The position numbers and the translations under genes were made by a program. From Myxococcales bacterium (lineage in GTDB: Bacteria; Myxococcota_A; Polyangia; Nannocystales; Nannocystaceae), in assembly GCA_020633295.1 (NCBI GenBank), contig JACKDW010000005.1, forward strand, positions 620,001 to 684,000: DNA of 64,000 nt. The letters run 5' to 3'. The first letter of the stretch is position 1. The number at the start of each line of letters is the position of its first letter. This document shows positions 45,778-54,699 of the stretch, piece after piece. Under the pieces are notes generated by a model, which was not told the origin of the DNA, ran no database searches, and worked only from the letters and a program-made list of their open reading frames with translations.

Positions 45778-47166
45778 CTAGGCCGGCCCCGCGCCGGCCC
45801 CCGGGCCCGGCGGCGCGTAGGGCTCGTCGCTCTCGATCACGTCGAGTTCGGACGCGATCGTCGCGGTGACCTCATCCGGGCTCGGGTCCGCGGCCGAGAC
45901 CTCGAGCGCGCGCGGAGATCCTGTCCCAGAGACCAGGAACGGGCGCGTCGGCGGCCACGCGCCGTGGGCCTTGCGGTAGCCGATCGTGAACAGCACGATG
46001 GTCGCCGCGATCGTCGCGAACACGAGCGAGTGCAGCGCCTCGGTCCCGGGCACCCCCGCGAGCGCGGGCATGGTCGCCAGCGCGCCCGCAGCCATCCCGC
46101 GCGGCATCGCGACCTGCGCCGTGCCGCGCTCGTCGAGGCTGTAGGTCGGCTCGCGCAGCGTCAGGTTCACGGCCGGGATGCGCACGAGCATGAGGATGAG
46201 CCCGAGCGCGACGCCCATGATCAGCAGCGACCACGGCGGCGAGAGCATCAGCCCCAGGTACGTGAAGAACAGCGACTTGATGATGAAGCTGATCTGCGAG
46301 TGGACCGAGCGCACCGAGTCGGCGAGCGAGGTCTCGGGCCCCTCCGGGCGCGCGCGGATCAGCCAGTGCATCAGCAGGCGCGCGTTGCCGACGATCACCG
46401 CGAACGCGAGCACCGCCATCGCCGGGCTGCCGCCGGCCTCGCCGGTGAACACGTAGAGGAACATCAGCGCCGCGAGCGTCAGCGGGTACACGCGCGGGCT
46501 GTCGGCGAGCAGGCGGATCACCGGCACCCACGCCCAGCCGCCGAGGATCCCGAGCGCGAGCGCGATCCCGAAGCTCTGGGCCACGAGCCCGAGCGTGGTC
46601 GCCGCGCCATGTGCCTGATCGGACAGGACGCCGATCAGCGGCAGCGCGATCACGACGCAGAGCGCGTCGGTCAGCGACGCCTCGAGCTGGACGATCCGCT
46701 GGATCCGCGGGCTCACGCGCGCGAGCGCCAGCGCCGGCGTCAGGATCAGCGAGCTGGTCCCGCCGACGATCGCGCCCAGCATCATCCCGTGCGAGAACGT
46801 CCACGAGCTCGGCAGCACCGCGATCGCCATCAGCCCCATGCTGAAGACCGCGACCGTGATCATCGCGAACAGGAAGCCGAGCAGCGACATCAGCGTGGCC
46901 CGCGGCGCCGCGCCGGTGAGGTCGGCGAGCGACAGCCGGCTGCCGCCTTCGAACAGCACGATCACGAGCGTGAGCGCCGTGAAGTACGGCGTGATCGTGT
47001 CGAGCACCGAGTCGGGCACCACGCCCATCAGGCGCAGCGCGAGCCCGGCCGCGATCAGCCAGATCACGTCGGGGACGCGCGTGCGCGCGAACAGCAGCTC
47101 ACCGAGCGCGCCCACGAGCAGCAGGCTCGCGATCACGACCAGGAACACCGAGACGGGGTCGCTCAC
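45778..47166 (-). CDS. CPA-type cation/proton antiporter
   Basis: The 462-residue protein has 11-13 hydrophobic helices throughout residues 1-410 and a hydrophilic acidic C-terminal tail of about 50 residues. Typical antiporter features are FEGG (72-75) and the ion-binding EASLTDA motif (162-168, equivalent to ESxLND) after VGGTSSLILTPAL. It exchanges Na+ or K+ for H+ across the inner membrane, by family analogy. Translation starts at a GTG preceded by GGGGGTGAGG. A short frame upstream (47163-47291) overlaps the start by 4 nt. The FCP1-like phosphatase follows. Confidence 0.9.
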   Translation of the reverse strand: MSDPVSVFLVVIASLLLVGALGELLFARTRVPDVIWLIAAGLALRLMGVVPDSVLDTITPYFTALTLVIVLFEGGSRLSLADLTGAAPRATLMSLLGFLFAMITVAVFSMGLMAIAVLPSSWTFSHGMMLGAIVGGTSSLILTPALALARVSPRIQRIVQLEASLTDALCVVIALPLIGVLSDQAHGAATTLGLVAQSFGIALALGILGGWAWVPVIRLLADSPRVYPLTLAALMFLYVFTGEAGGSPAMAVLAFAVIVGNARLLMHWLIRARPEGPETSLADSVRSVHSQISFIIKSLFFTYLGLMLSPPWSLLIMGVALGLILMLVRIPAVNLTLREPTYSLDERGTAQVAMPRGMAAGALATMPALAGVPGTEALHSLVFATIAATIVLFTIGYRKAHGAWPPTRPFLVSGTGSPRALEVSAADPSPDEVTATIASELDVIESDEPYAPPGPGAGAGPA

Positions 47167-47291
47167 GCCTCACCCCCGGGCCTGCGCGCGCGCACGTCGA
47201 GCGCCGCGCGCCCGCGACCGCGGCGGCGGCGGCGACGTGCGTCGTGGACCAAGGGGGAGGACACGGGGCTCGGGCTTGCGTCGTCGCTCAT
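47163..47291 (-). CDS. possible 42-residue leader peptide overlapping the antiporter start
   Basis: An ATG at 47289-47291 opens a frame whose stop overlaps the antiporter GTG in a GTGA arrangement. The predicted product is Ser/Pro-rich then Arg-rich (DARRRRRRGRGRAA). A TATTAC-containing patch lies about 20 nt upstream. It may be a translationally coupled leader peptide, or merely chance; the low-complexity composition keeps confidence low. Confidence 0.25.
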   Translation of the reverse strand: MSDDASPSPVSSPLVHDARRRRRRGRGRAALDVRARRPGGEA

Positions 47292-47750
47292 ACCTGCGTG
47301 CTTCGAACCGTAATACACGGGCACCAAGCCGTGCCAGCGAGGGCCGCGACGGCGCGCCCCGTGACCGTCTGGGCCCGTCGCGCGCGCGCGCCGAGGCCCC
47401 GCGGGATGCTCAAAAGGGCGCAAGCCGCCGGCGACGCGAGCCCTCGCGCGGCGCGGCGGGCCGCGGGCGCGCCCCGGCTCGCGGAGGTGGACGATGCAAC
47501 GATCCGCGCGCGCTCATGACCACAAGTACAGGCGAACCCGCGCGGGCGAAGTCGTCCCGCACGCGGCGGCGCGCTCGAATTCGCCGCGCGGCGTCGGTCG
47601 CCGCGCACGCGATTTCCCCTGAATCCTCGCCGCGGGCTTCGTGTATCCTGAATTTCGGAGCCCGCGCTCCGCGTCTACCTCACCTCCGCTGCCGCCTGAC
47701 CATGCCGGCCGCAGCGCTCACGTCAGGCGTGAGACCTCAGGATCGCCACG
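47292..47750. other. divergent intergenic region
   Basis: About 460 bases without a supported gene separate the antiporter unit from the FIST gene. A TATCCT hexamer followed by an AT-rich CTGAATTTCGG lies at 47643-47659, about 100 nt upstream of the FIST start, and could be its promoter. The rest holds only Arg/Ala-rich frames. Confidence 0.4.
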
Positions 47751-48971
47751 ATGCTCACGGTCGCGGTTGGCCAAAGCAACGACATCGACGCCACGGCGGC
47801 CGCCGAGATGGTCGCGCGTCAGTGCGAGGCGTCGCTGCGGGGGCAGACCGCGCGCGCGGGGCTGGTGTTCGCCAGCGTCGAGCTCGACCACCGACGCGCG
47901 CTCGAGACGCTCGCGCGCGCGTTCCCCCAGGCGCGCTGGATCGGCTGCACGACCGACGGCGAGGCGACCAGCGCGGGCGCGCAGCCCGGCGCCGAAGAGG
48001 GTGACGCGCCCGGCGGCTTTCACGACAGCTCGCTCGCCGTGATGCTGCTCGCCAGCGACGCGCTCGAGTTCTCCACCGCGGTCGCGCGCGAGCTGTCGGC
48101 TGCGGGCGGCGAGGCGGACGCCCGGGCGCGCGTACGCGACGCCGTCCGCGAGGCCGCGGCCGCGCTCACGCGCCCGCCGTGCCTCTGCCTCACGACGCCG
48201 GAGGGGCTGACCACGAGCGGCGTCGCGATCGTCGAGGGGCTCGCGCGAGGCCTCGACGACGCGCCGCCCCCGATCGTCGGCGGGCTCGCGGGCGACGGGC
48301 TCACCTGGACCGGCACCTCGCAATTCCACGGGACCGAGGTCCTGCACGACGCCGCCCCGCTGCTGCTCATCGGCGGCCCGCTCGTCGTCGCGACCGGCGT
48401 CGCCAGCGGCTGGTCGCCCATCGGCCGCGAGGGCCTCGTCACGCGCGCGCGCGGCAACGTCGTGCTCGAGATCGACGGCCGCCCGCCGCTCGCGTTCTAC
48501 CGCCACTACATCGGCGAGGACGGCGTGCCGACCGGCGAGTACGCGCTCGCGGTCTACGAGCGCGACGAGGTCGACTTCTACCTCCGCGCCCCGCTGAGCA
48601 GCGACGAGCGCACCGGCGAGATCCGCTTCTTCGGCGACGTCCCCGAGGGCGCGCGCGTGCAGCTCACCCACGCCGACCGGGACGCCATCCTCGTGGGCTG
48701 CCGCGCGTCGATCGACGCCGCGCTCGCGTCGCTCGAGCCGGGCGCGTCGCCCCGGGCCGCGCTGTTCTTCTCCTGCGCCGGCCGGCATCGCCTGCTCGGC
48801 TCCCGCACGCCCGAGGAGTACGCGCTGCTGCGCGCGCGGCTCCCCGACAGCGCGCCGATCGCCGGCTTCTACGCGTACGGAGAGATCGGGCCCATCAGCC
48901 AGGGCCAAAGCGCCAGGTTCCACAACGAGACCTTCGTCACCGTGCTGCTCGGCAGCCGCGAGCCCGGGTGA
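47751..48971 (+). CDS. FIST-domain sensory protein
   Basis: The 406-residue soluble protein contains the FIST N domain (about 30-215, with WIGCTTDGEATSAG and IVGGLAGDGL) and FIST C domain (about 225-385, with GARVQLTHAD, FFSCAGRHRLLG and IAGFYAYGEIGP). FIST domains are predicted small-ligand sensors, often of amino acids, and frequently occur next to or fused with histidine kinases. Here the hybrid histidine kinase gene starts 9 nt after the stop, a clear two-gene operon. The FIST protein is likely the input module for that kinase. The ligand is unknown. Confidence 0.92.
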   Translation: MLTVAVGQSNDIDATAAAEMVARQCEASLRGQTARAGLVFASVELDHRRALETLARAFPQARWIGCTTDGEATSAGAQPGAEEGDAPGGFHDSSLAVMLLASDALEFSTAVARELSAAGGEADARARVRDAVREAAAALTRPPCLCLTTPEGLTTSGVAIVEGLARGLDDAPPPIVGGLAGDGLTWTGTSQFHGTEVLHDAAPLLLIGGPLVVATGVASGWSPIGREGLVTRARGNVVLEIDGRPPLAFYRHYIGEDGVPTGEYALAVYERDEVDFYLRAPLSSDERTGEIRFFGDVPEGARVQLTHADRDAILVGCRASIDAALASLEPGASPRAALFFSCAGRHRLLGSRTPEEYALLRARLPDSAPIAGFYAYGEIGPISQGQSARFHNETFVTVLLGSREPG

Positions 48972-48980
48972 GTCGCAGGG

Positions 48981-50429
48981 ATGTCGAGCGCGCCCCCAGG
49001 CAACCGAGTCGCCGAGCTTGAGAAGCAGCTCGCGGCGGCGCGCGCCCAGCTCGAGCGAGACGCGCGCGCGCGCGTCTACCTCGAGCAGCTCAAGGACCAG
49101 AGCGACCGCATGCTGCGGGGCGTCATCGAGGAGCTGCGCGAGGCGCAGCGCGCGCTGCAGGCGAGCGCCGCCGAGCTCGAGGGCCGCGTCGCCGAGCGCA
49201 ACGCGGCGCTCGCTCGCGAGCTCGAGGAGCGCGCCGAGGCCGAGGAGCGCCTGCGCCGGCGCAACGACGAGCTCAGCGCCATGCGCGACAGCGCCGAGGC
49301 GGCCAACCGGGCCAAGACCGCCTTCCTCGCCAAGATGAGCCACGAGCTGCGGACGCCGCTCAACGCGATCATCGGCTACAGCGAGCTGCTCTGCGAGGAG
49401 GTCAAGGACGGCGACGTCGAGCCCCTGACGCGCGACCGCATGCTCCCCGACCTCGACAAGATCAACAGCGCCGCCCAGCAGCTGATGTCGGTCATCAACG
49501 ACGTCCTCGACATCGCCAAGATCGAGTCCGGCCGCGCCGAGGTGCACATCGAGGCCTTCGACCTCCGCGACCTCGCGCGCGCGCTCACGGCGACCATCGA
49601 GCCGCTCGCGCTGCGCAACGGCAACAAGCTCGAGGTCACGCTCGAGCGCGGCGTCGGCCGGATCCGCAGCGACCGCGCCAAGCTGCGACAGACGCTCCTC
49701 AACCTGCTCAGCAACGCCTGCAAGTTCACCAAGCACGGCCGCGTCGAGCTGATCATGCGCAAGCGCCCGATCGGCGACGCCGACTGGCTGCACTGCGACG
49801 TCACCGACAACGGCATCGGCATCGCCCACGACAAGCTCGGCGGCCTGTTCGAAGCCTTCAAGCAGGCGGACCCGAGCACCTCGAGCGTCTACGGCGGCAG
49901 CGGCCTCGGCCTCGCGATCAGCCGCGAGTTCTGCCGCATGCTCGGCGGCGAGCTGTCCGCGACCAGCGAGCTCGGCGTCGGCTCGACCTTCTCGATCCGC
50001 GTCCCCGTCGTCACGCTCGACGACGCCGACGCGCCCACGCAGAAGCCCGGGCACGCGACTCACACCGTGCTCGTCATCGACGACGACACGACCACGCACG
50101 AGCTGCTGCGCCGGGTCCTGCGACGCGCCGAGTTCGACGTGCACATCGCCAGCAACGGCGCCGAGGGCCTGCGCATGGCCGAGGAGCTGCAGCCCGACGT
50201 CATCACGCTCGACGTCAAGATGAGCGACATGGACGGCTGGTCCGTGCTCGCCGCGCTCAAGGCCGACAGCGAGCTCGCCGCGATCCCCGTCATCATGGTC
50301 TCGATGTTCAGCGACCCGTCGCTCGCGCACACGCTCGGCGCCGACGGCTACATGACCAAGCCGATCGATCGCCCCGCGCTGATCGACCTGCTCCTCCGCT
50401 ACTGCGAGGGCGCCACGCCGCGCGGCTGA
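48981..50429 (+). CDS. hybrid histidine kinase with receiver domain
   Basis: The 482-residue cytoplasmic protein has no transmembrane helix. Residues 8-110 are a coiled coil. The HisKA phosphoacceptor is H121 in KMSHELRTPLNAI. The HATPase shows the N box (LLSNACKF, N245), DNGIG (277-281) and GGSGLGLAIS (305-314). The C-terminal receiver (about 362-475) has acidic residues VIDDD, phosphoacceptor D411 (ITLDVKMSD) and K460 (MTKPID). It probably receives its signal from the FIST protein encoded 9 nt upstream and phosphorylates its own receiver. No output regulator is adjacent, so the partner must be encoded elsewhere. Confidence 0.95.
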   Translation: MSSAPPGNRVAELEKQLAAARAQLERDARARVYLEQLKDQSDRMLRGVIEELREAQRALQASAAELEGRVAERNAALARELEERAEAEERLRRRNDELSAMRDSAEAANRAKTAFLAKMSHELRTPLNAIIGYSELLCEEVKDGDVEPLTRDRMLPDLDKINSAAQQLMSVINDVLDIAKIESGRAEVHIEAFDLRDLARALTATIEPLALRNGNKLEVTLERGVGRIRSDRAKLRQTLLNLLSNACKFTKHGRVELIMRKRPIGDADWLHCDVTDNGIGIAHDKLGGLFEAFKQADPSTSSVYGGSGLGLAISREFCRMLGGELSATSELGVGSTFSIRVPVVTLDDADAPTQKPGHATHTVLVIDDDTTTHELLRRVLRRAEFDVHIASNGAEGLRMAEELQPDVITLDVKMSDMDGWSVLAALKADSELAAIPVIMVSMFSDPSLAHTLGADGYMTKPIDRPALIDLLLRYCEGATPRG

Positions 50430-50447
50430 CGAGCGCGGACGGGCTGG

Positions 50448-51005
50448 CTACGACCCGCCGGCGTCGAGGTGCTGACGCGCGAAGTAGAGCCCCGCGTAGA
50501 CCTTCACGTCGATGTGGACGCCCGCGCCCGCGCGCGCCCGCAGCCACCCGTCGACCTCCGACAGCGCGATCTCGTGGACCGTGATGTCCTCGTGCTCGAC
50601 GCCGCCGCCCGGCCCCACGCGCCGCAGCCCCGTCGCCAGAAACAGCGCGAGGCACTCGCTCGACAGCCCCGGCGAGCTCGGCCCGCGCGCGAGGAAGGTG
50701 ACCTCCCGCGCCTCGTAGCCGGTCTCCTCGACCAGCTCGCGCCCGGCCGCCAGCGCCATGTCCTCGTCCTCCTGCCCCGGGATGTCGCCGACCAGCCCCG
50801 CCGGCAGCTCGATCACCGGCCCGCCCAGCGGCGGCCGCGTCTGCTCGATCAGGATGATCGCGCCCTCGTCGGTGATCGGGACCAACGCCGCCGCCCCGCT
50901 CGCGTTGATCCGCTCGGCCCACTCCCATCGCCCGTGGCGCACGAGCTGAATGAAGCGCCCCGCGCCCAAGACGACCGTGTCGCCGTGTCCGTCCGAGTTC
51001 TGCAT
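50448..51005 (-). CDS. Nudix hydrolase
   Basis: The 185-residue protein contains the Nudix box core RELVEETGYEA preceded by a Gly/Glu-rich segment (LPAGLVGDIPGQEDED), where Mg2+ and a nucleoside-diphosphate-linked substrate bind. An ADP-ribose pyrophosphatase-like fold is suggested by RFIQLVRHGRWEWAER and by IELPAGLVG. The ATG at 51005 is chosen because it precedes a normal Nudix N-terminus; the open frame further upstream is low complexity. It is convergent with the histidine kinase gene and divergent from the DUF1624-like gene. The exact substrate cannot be assigned. Confidence 0.88.
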   Translation of the reverse strand: MQNSDGHGDTVVLGAGRFIQLVRHGRWEWAERINASGAAALVPITDEGAIILIEQTRPPLGGPVIELPAGLVGDIPGQEDEDMALAAGRELVEETGYEAREVTFLARGPSSPGLSSECLALFLATGLRRVGPGGGVEHEDITVHEIALSEVDGWLRARAGAGVHIDVKVYAGLYFARQHLDAGGS

Positions 51006-51149
51006 AGAGCGTCGATCTTGCAGCCTCGCGCCGTGCATTACCAGCCCCGAGCCGCGCCGCGCCGCGCCCCCGAACCGGGCTACGAGCGCCCGCACGCGCG
51101 ATTCGCTTTGCCACGCGATCGCGCGGACGTTACCGTGACGTCCGCGCCC

Positions 51150-52331
51150 ATGCCCTCCGCGAGCCCCTCACCGACCGCGACGGACGCCGCGACGCCCACG
51201 AGCGCGGTGACGACCGCCGCGCCGACCTCCAGCCGTCTGCTCGGGATCGACGCGCTCCGCGGGCTCGCCGTGTTCCTCATGATGGAGCAGCACATGAGCA
51301 TGTGGCTCTATCACCCGCCGCCGCGCAAGACGATCCTCTCCGATCCGGTGCTCGCCGCGTTTCAAGCCGGCGGCGGCGTCGCGGCGCCGCTCTTCATCAC
51401 GCTCGCGGGCCTCGGCACCTCGCTGCTGATCGACAAGCAGCTGACGCGGCGCACGGGCGGCGCGATCGACCTCCTGCTCGCGCGCCGCGGCGTCGCGCTC
51501 ATGCTCTTCGGCCTCCTGCTCAACCTCCTCACGCCGAGCTGGTTCTCTCCTGGCTCATGGTTCGTGCTCCACCTCATGGGCTTCGCCATGGCGCTCGCGC
51601 CGATCTGGCGCCGGCTGCCCAACGCCGCGCTCCTCGGCCTCGCGCTCGCCGTGCTCGCGGGCACCGTCGCGCTCCAGAGCTGGCTCGACACCCCCTTCGC
51701 GCTGTTCAACGCGCGCATGCGCGACACCAGCCTGCCCGGCGGCCCGCTGCGCCTCGCCTTCGTCGAGGGTCAATTCCCGATCTTCCCCTGGCTCTCGATG
51801 TTCCTCAGCGGCATGGTCGTCGGTCGCTGGATCGCTGCGGGTCAGCGCGCGCGCGTCCGCGCGCTCGCGGCCGTCACCCTGACCCTCGGGGCCAGCCTCG
51901 CGCTCGCGTACTACCTCGTGTCCAAGGGCGCGCTCCCCCACTGGCTCCTGCAGGACCCGTGGGTCCGGCTGATCCGCGTCCGCGGCAGCTTCTACCCGGC
52001 GGGGCCCGCGATCATCCTGCTGCTGCACACCGTCGTCCTCATTTTGCTCGGCCTCGTGCTGCGCCTCGACGGCCGCTGGCCGCGGACCAGCGGCGCCTGG
52101 ATGGTCGCGCTCGGGCGCACCTCCCTGACGCTGCTGATCCTCCACGTCATCGTGTTCCGCGAGCTCTCGCGCCTCCCGATCCTCGACCTCTGGCAGAACG
52201 TCCACAGCACCACCACGACGCTCGCCATCGTGTTCGGCTGGACCCTGGCGACGGCCTGGCTCGCGCGCCTGTGGGAGCGCGCGGGCTACCGCTTCGGCGC
52301 CGAGTGGTTGCTGCGCAAGGCCGGCGGCTAA
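51150..52331 (+). CDS. DUF1624-like multipass membrane acyltransferase family protein
   Basis: The 393-residue protein has a Ser/Thr/Ala-rich N-terminal 30 residues, then 8-10 hydrophobic helices. LGIDALRGLAVFLMMEQHM is the hallmark of DUF1624/heparan-alpha-glucosaminide N-acetyltransferase-like proteins, which share R-G-x-x-x in the first helix. VEGQFPIFPWLSMFLSGMVVGR is another typical segment. Members transfer acyl groups to sugars or are uncharacterised. An in-frame GTG at 51135 is an alternative start. TACCGT (51131-51136) lies 13 nt before the ATG. The gene runs into a repeat cluster at its 3' side. Confidence 0.85.
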   Translation: MPSASPSPTATDAATPTSAVTTAAPTSSRLLGIDALRGLAVFLMMEQHMSMWLYHPPPRKTILSDPVLAAFQAGGGVAAPLFITLAGLGTSLLIDKQLTRRTGGAIDLLLARRGVALMLFGLLLNLLTPSWFSPGSWFVLHLMGFAMALAPIWRRLPNAALLGLALAVLAGTVALQSWLDTPFALFNARMRDTSLPGGPLRLAFVEGQFPIFPWLSMFLSGMVVGRWIAAGQRARVRALAAVTLTLGASLALAYYLVSKGALPHWLLQDPWVRLIRVRGSFYPAGPAIILLLHTVVLILLGLVLRLDGRWPRTSGAWMVALGRTSLTLLILHVIVFRELSRLPILDLWQNVHSTTTTLAIVFGWTLATAWLARLWERAGYRFGAEWLLRKAGG

Positions 52332-52748
52332 GCTGCCGTGGCGACCGCTGGCGTCAGGCAACGACCCATTTGCCCGCGCGTGGAAGACCTTCCGACAGCG
52401 CGCGCACCTCGACGGCCTGCGATACGCGGGCTGCGGGCCGCTGCTTAACGCCGGGCCCTTCCGCCCTCCGGGCGGCGAGCGTCTGGGCGGATGAAGCGGA
52501 CGAGCGCCGTGACGCTCGCCGTCCTCAGGCGGCCCCTCCCCGGCTCGCGCGCGGCCCTTGAGCTTCGACGCTTCGTTCCGAGATTACGCCTTCGAGGAGG
52601 GACCCCTGGGATTCACCAGCGGCCCGCTGCCCGCGTATCGCAGGCCTTCGAACCTACGCGCGCTGAGGCCTTCGAGGAGGGATCCGGCGATACGCAGCGG
52701 CCCGTTGCCCGCGTATCGCAGACCCTCGAACCTACGCGCGCGTAGTGG
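52332..52748. repeat. repeat cluster between convergent genes
   Basis: Two direct copies of a ~78-bp unit (52588-52666 and 52668-52745) each contain gccttcgaggaggga, a 28-nt core (52617-52644, 52695-52722) and cgaacctacgcgcgc. The core also occurs once inverted at 52416-52443, with 27 of 28 positions matching the first direct copy, so the region can form a large stem. No protein-coding frame here looks real. It may be a small dispersed repeat family or a termination/recombination structure. Presence elsewhere in the genome could not be tested. Confidence 0.75.
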
Positions 52749-54509
52749 CTACCGACGACGACGACCGCGCAGCCCGATCAGCATGATCACGCCGCACGCC
52801 AGCAGCCCCTGGGCGCCGCGCGAGATCGGCCGCACCGCGCAGGCGCCTCGCCCGTCGTCGTAGTCGAAGCGCTCGTTCGACTCCTCGAGCTTCTCCGAGA
52901 TCACCGCCCGGAAGTCCTGCTCCACCTGCGGCGCCCCCGACATCGGCACGCTCTGCACCGCGTCGACCCAGGGCATCTCGTCGGGCAGCTCGGGCCACGT
53001 GCCGTCCTCGTTCAGCAGGATCTCGTCGCCGTTCGGCAGCACCACCCGCGTCGACCCGCGGCACGGCAGGAACGCCGTCGCCTGGTTCGTGTTCGACACC
53101 TCCGGCAGGTCGCCGTTGAGGTGGAAGATCGGGTCCTCGATCATCTCGTGCGGCGAGATGTGCGTGAACATCCGCGTCAGGTACGGCCAACGCTTCAGCA
53201 GATCCTCGGCGTTCTTGCCCGGCGCCGCGATGCGCTGCTGGATCTCGTCGGAGAACGCCGCGCCGTCCCACGCCTCGAGGTCCACGAGCGCCTCGAAGTC
53301 CGACATGTCGCTGTAGTAGTCGCCCTCGGCGACGCCCGCCGGCGTCGGCACGTACTGCCGCAGGATCGGCGCGATCATCGGGTGATAGAAGTCGCACTGC
53401 CCGAAGTCGCACAGCACCAGCCCGGCGCCCTCGAGCGCGTCGATCACGTTGTACGAGGGCGTCAGGATCGGGTTCTCGACCCCCGCGAAGTCGAGCTGAC
53501 TCCAGCGGTCGTCGTACAGCCCGCTCGACGACACCAGCGCGCTCGGCCCCGCGTACTCCGTCACGAACGCGAGCCCCTCCGTGGTGCCCTCGCCGTCCGC
53601 GGCCATCGTGACGACCTCGTCGTAGTTGTCGGCGCTGTTGACCCAGTCGATGCGCGCCGGGTTGACGAGCACGTGCTTGTAGTTCGTCGGCGCCGCGCGG
53701 CGGCCCGCCAGGAAGAACACGCGGATCGGCATGTCGTCGACCGCCGCGATCCGCGTCAGCCGCAGCGGCACGCACGGCTCGTCGCCGCTGTACTTCATCA
53801 CCAGCGGCTGGATCTCGTCGACCTCGGCGCCGTTGAACAGCTTCACCGCCGCGAAGTAGTGGCCCTCGTCGAGGTACTCCTGCACGATCGGCGGCGCGTC
53901 GTCGTCCTGGGCGTAGTCGTTGGCGATCAGCCAGTCGTACAGCTCGTTCGCGTCGCCGCTCTGCAGCACCTCGACGAAGTACGGGCCCACGATGTCGCGC
54001 GCGAGCACCTGCACGCCGCCGTCATCGTCGTCGTCGTCGCCGTAGTACCCGCCGTCCGTGCCGCCGCCCGAGTCGGTCCCGCCCGCGAACGAGTCCTCCG
54101 CCGCCGAGCAGCCGAAGCCGCCGCGATCCATCTCGGCGCAGTCGCTCTGGAAGGTCAGCGAGTAGCTCGGCACCGTGGCCGCGAGCATGTTCGTGAACAG
54201 CTGCTCCGAGCCCACCGAGAACTCCGGCACCGCGGTGACCGGGATGATCCACGAGAACTTCTCGGCGTCGCCGACATACTGGATCTGGATGTGCGCCTCG
54301 ACCGTGTTCTCGGTCGAGTCGAGCGCGAACAGGATGTTCTCGCCGGTCTGATCGACCGGCATCGGCATCGGCGTGTTGTCGCAGAACATGCCGCCGCACG
54401 CCTCGGCCGCGCGCGGCGCCAGCGTCAGCGTCAGCGCGGCGCTCGTCGTCAGCGCGAGCGCGCGCAGCAAGAATTTGTAGGTGTCAGGAAGAACAGGTGA
54501 GTCCAGCAT
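52749..54509 (-). CDS. DUF2330 surface protein with MYXO-CTERM-like tail
   Basis: The 586-residue product begins with a signal peptide (about 1-37) whose mature end starts ACGGMFCDN, the hallmark of DUF2330 proteins. Beta-rich segments follow (VEAHIQIQYVGDAEKFSWIIP), with an Asp-rich loop (YYGDDDDDD) near 150-160. The C-terminus GACAVRP-hydrophobic-GLRGRRRR has the Cys-helix-Arg layout of a MYXO-CTERM tail, so the protein is probably anchored at the cell surface. The function of DUF2330 is unknown. The ATG at 54509 is chosen; it overlaps a TATATG that may be a -10 hexamer, so the real start could be a downstream TTG. Confidence 0.85.
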   Translation of the reverse strand: MLDSPVLPDTYKFLLRALALTTSAALTLTLAPRAAEACGGMFCDNTPMPMPVDQTGENILFALDSTENTVEAHIQIQYVGDAEKFSWIIPVTAVPEFSVGSEQLFTNMLAATVPSYSLTFQSDCAEMDRGGFGCSAAEDSFAGGTDSGGGTDGGYYGDDDDDDGGVQVLARDIVGPYFVEVLQSGDANELYDWLIANDYAQDDDAPPIVQEYLDEGHYFAAVKLFNGAEVDEIQPLVMKYSGDEPCVPLRLTRIAAVDDMPIRVFFLAGRRAAPTNYKHVLVNPARIDWVNSADNYDEVVTMAADGEGTTEGLAFVTEYAGPSALVSSSGLYDDRWSQLDFAGVENPILTPSYNVIDALEGAGLVLCDFGQCDFYHPMIAPILRQYVPTPAGVAEGDYYSDMSDFEALVDLEAWDGAAFSDEIQQRIAAPGKNAEDLLKRWPYLTRMFTHISPHEMIEDPIFHLNGDLPEVSNTNQATAFLPCRGSTRVVLPNGDEILLNEDGTWPELPDEMPWVDAVQSVPMSGAPQVEQDFRAVISEKLEESNERFDYDDGRGACAVRPISRGAQGLLACGVIMLIGLRGRRRR

Positions 54510-54699
54510 ATACGGCAAGCAAACGACAACTTCACGCCGAGCGCCAGCGCGAAGCTCACGCGACCCCGCGATCCGGCCGCGCGCCGCCCGTACGCCGTTC
54601 AGCCGGGCCCTCGGCGCGCGTCATACCGCGCGAGCTCGCCGCGGCGAGCTCACGCGACCCGTGCGGCGCCGGGCCGGCCGCGACGTGACGGCGCGGCGC

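Noticed and set aside
52491..52863. Small proteins across the 78-bp repeats
   Set aside because: The frames only translate the DNA repeat in different phases and have no sensible start signals.
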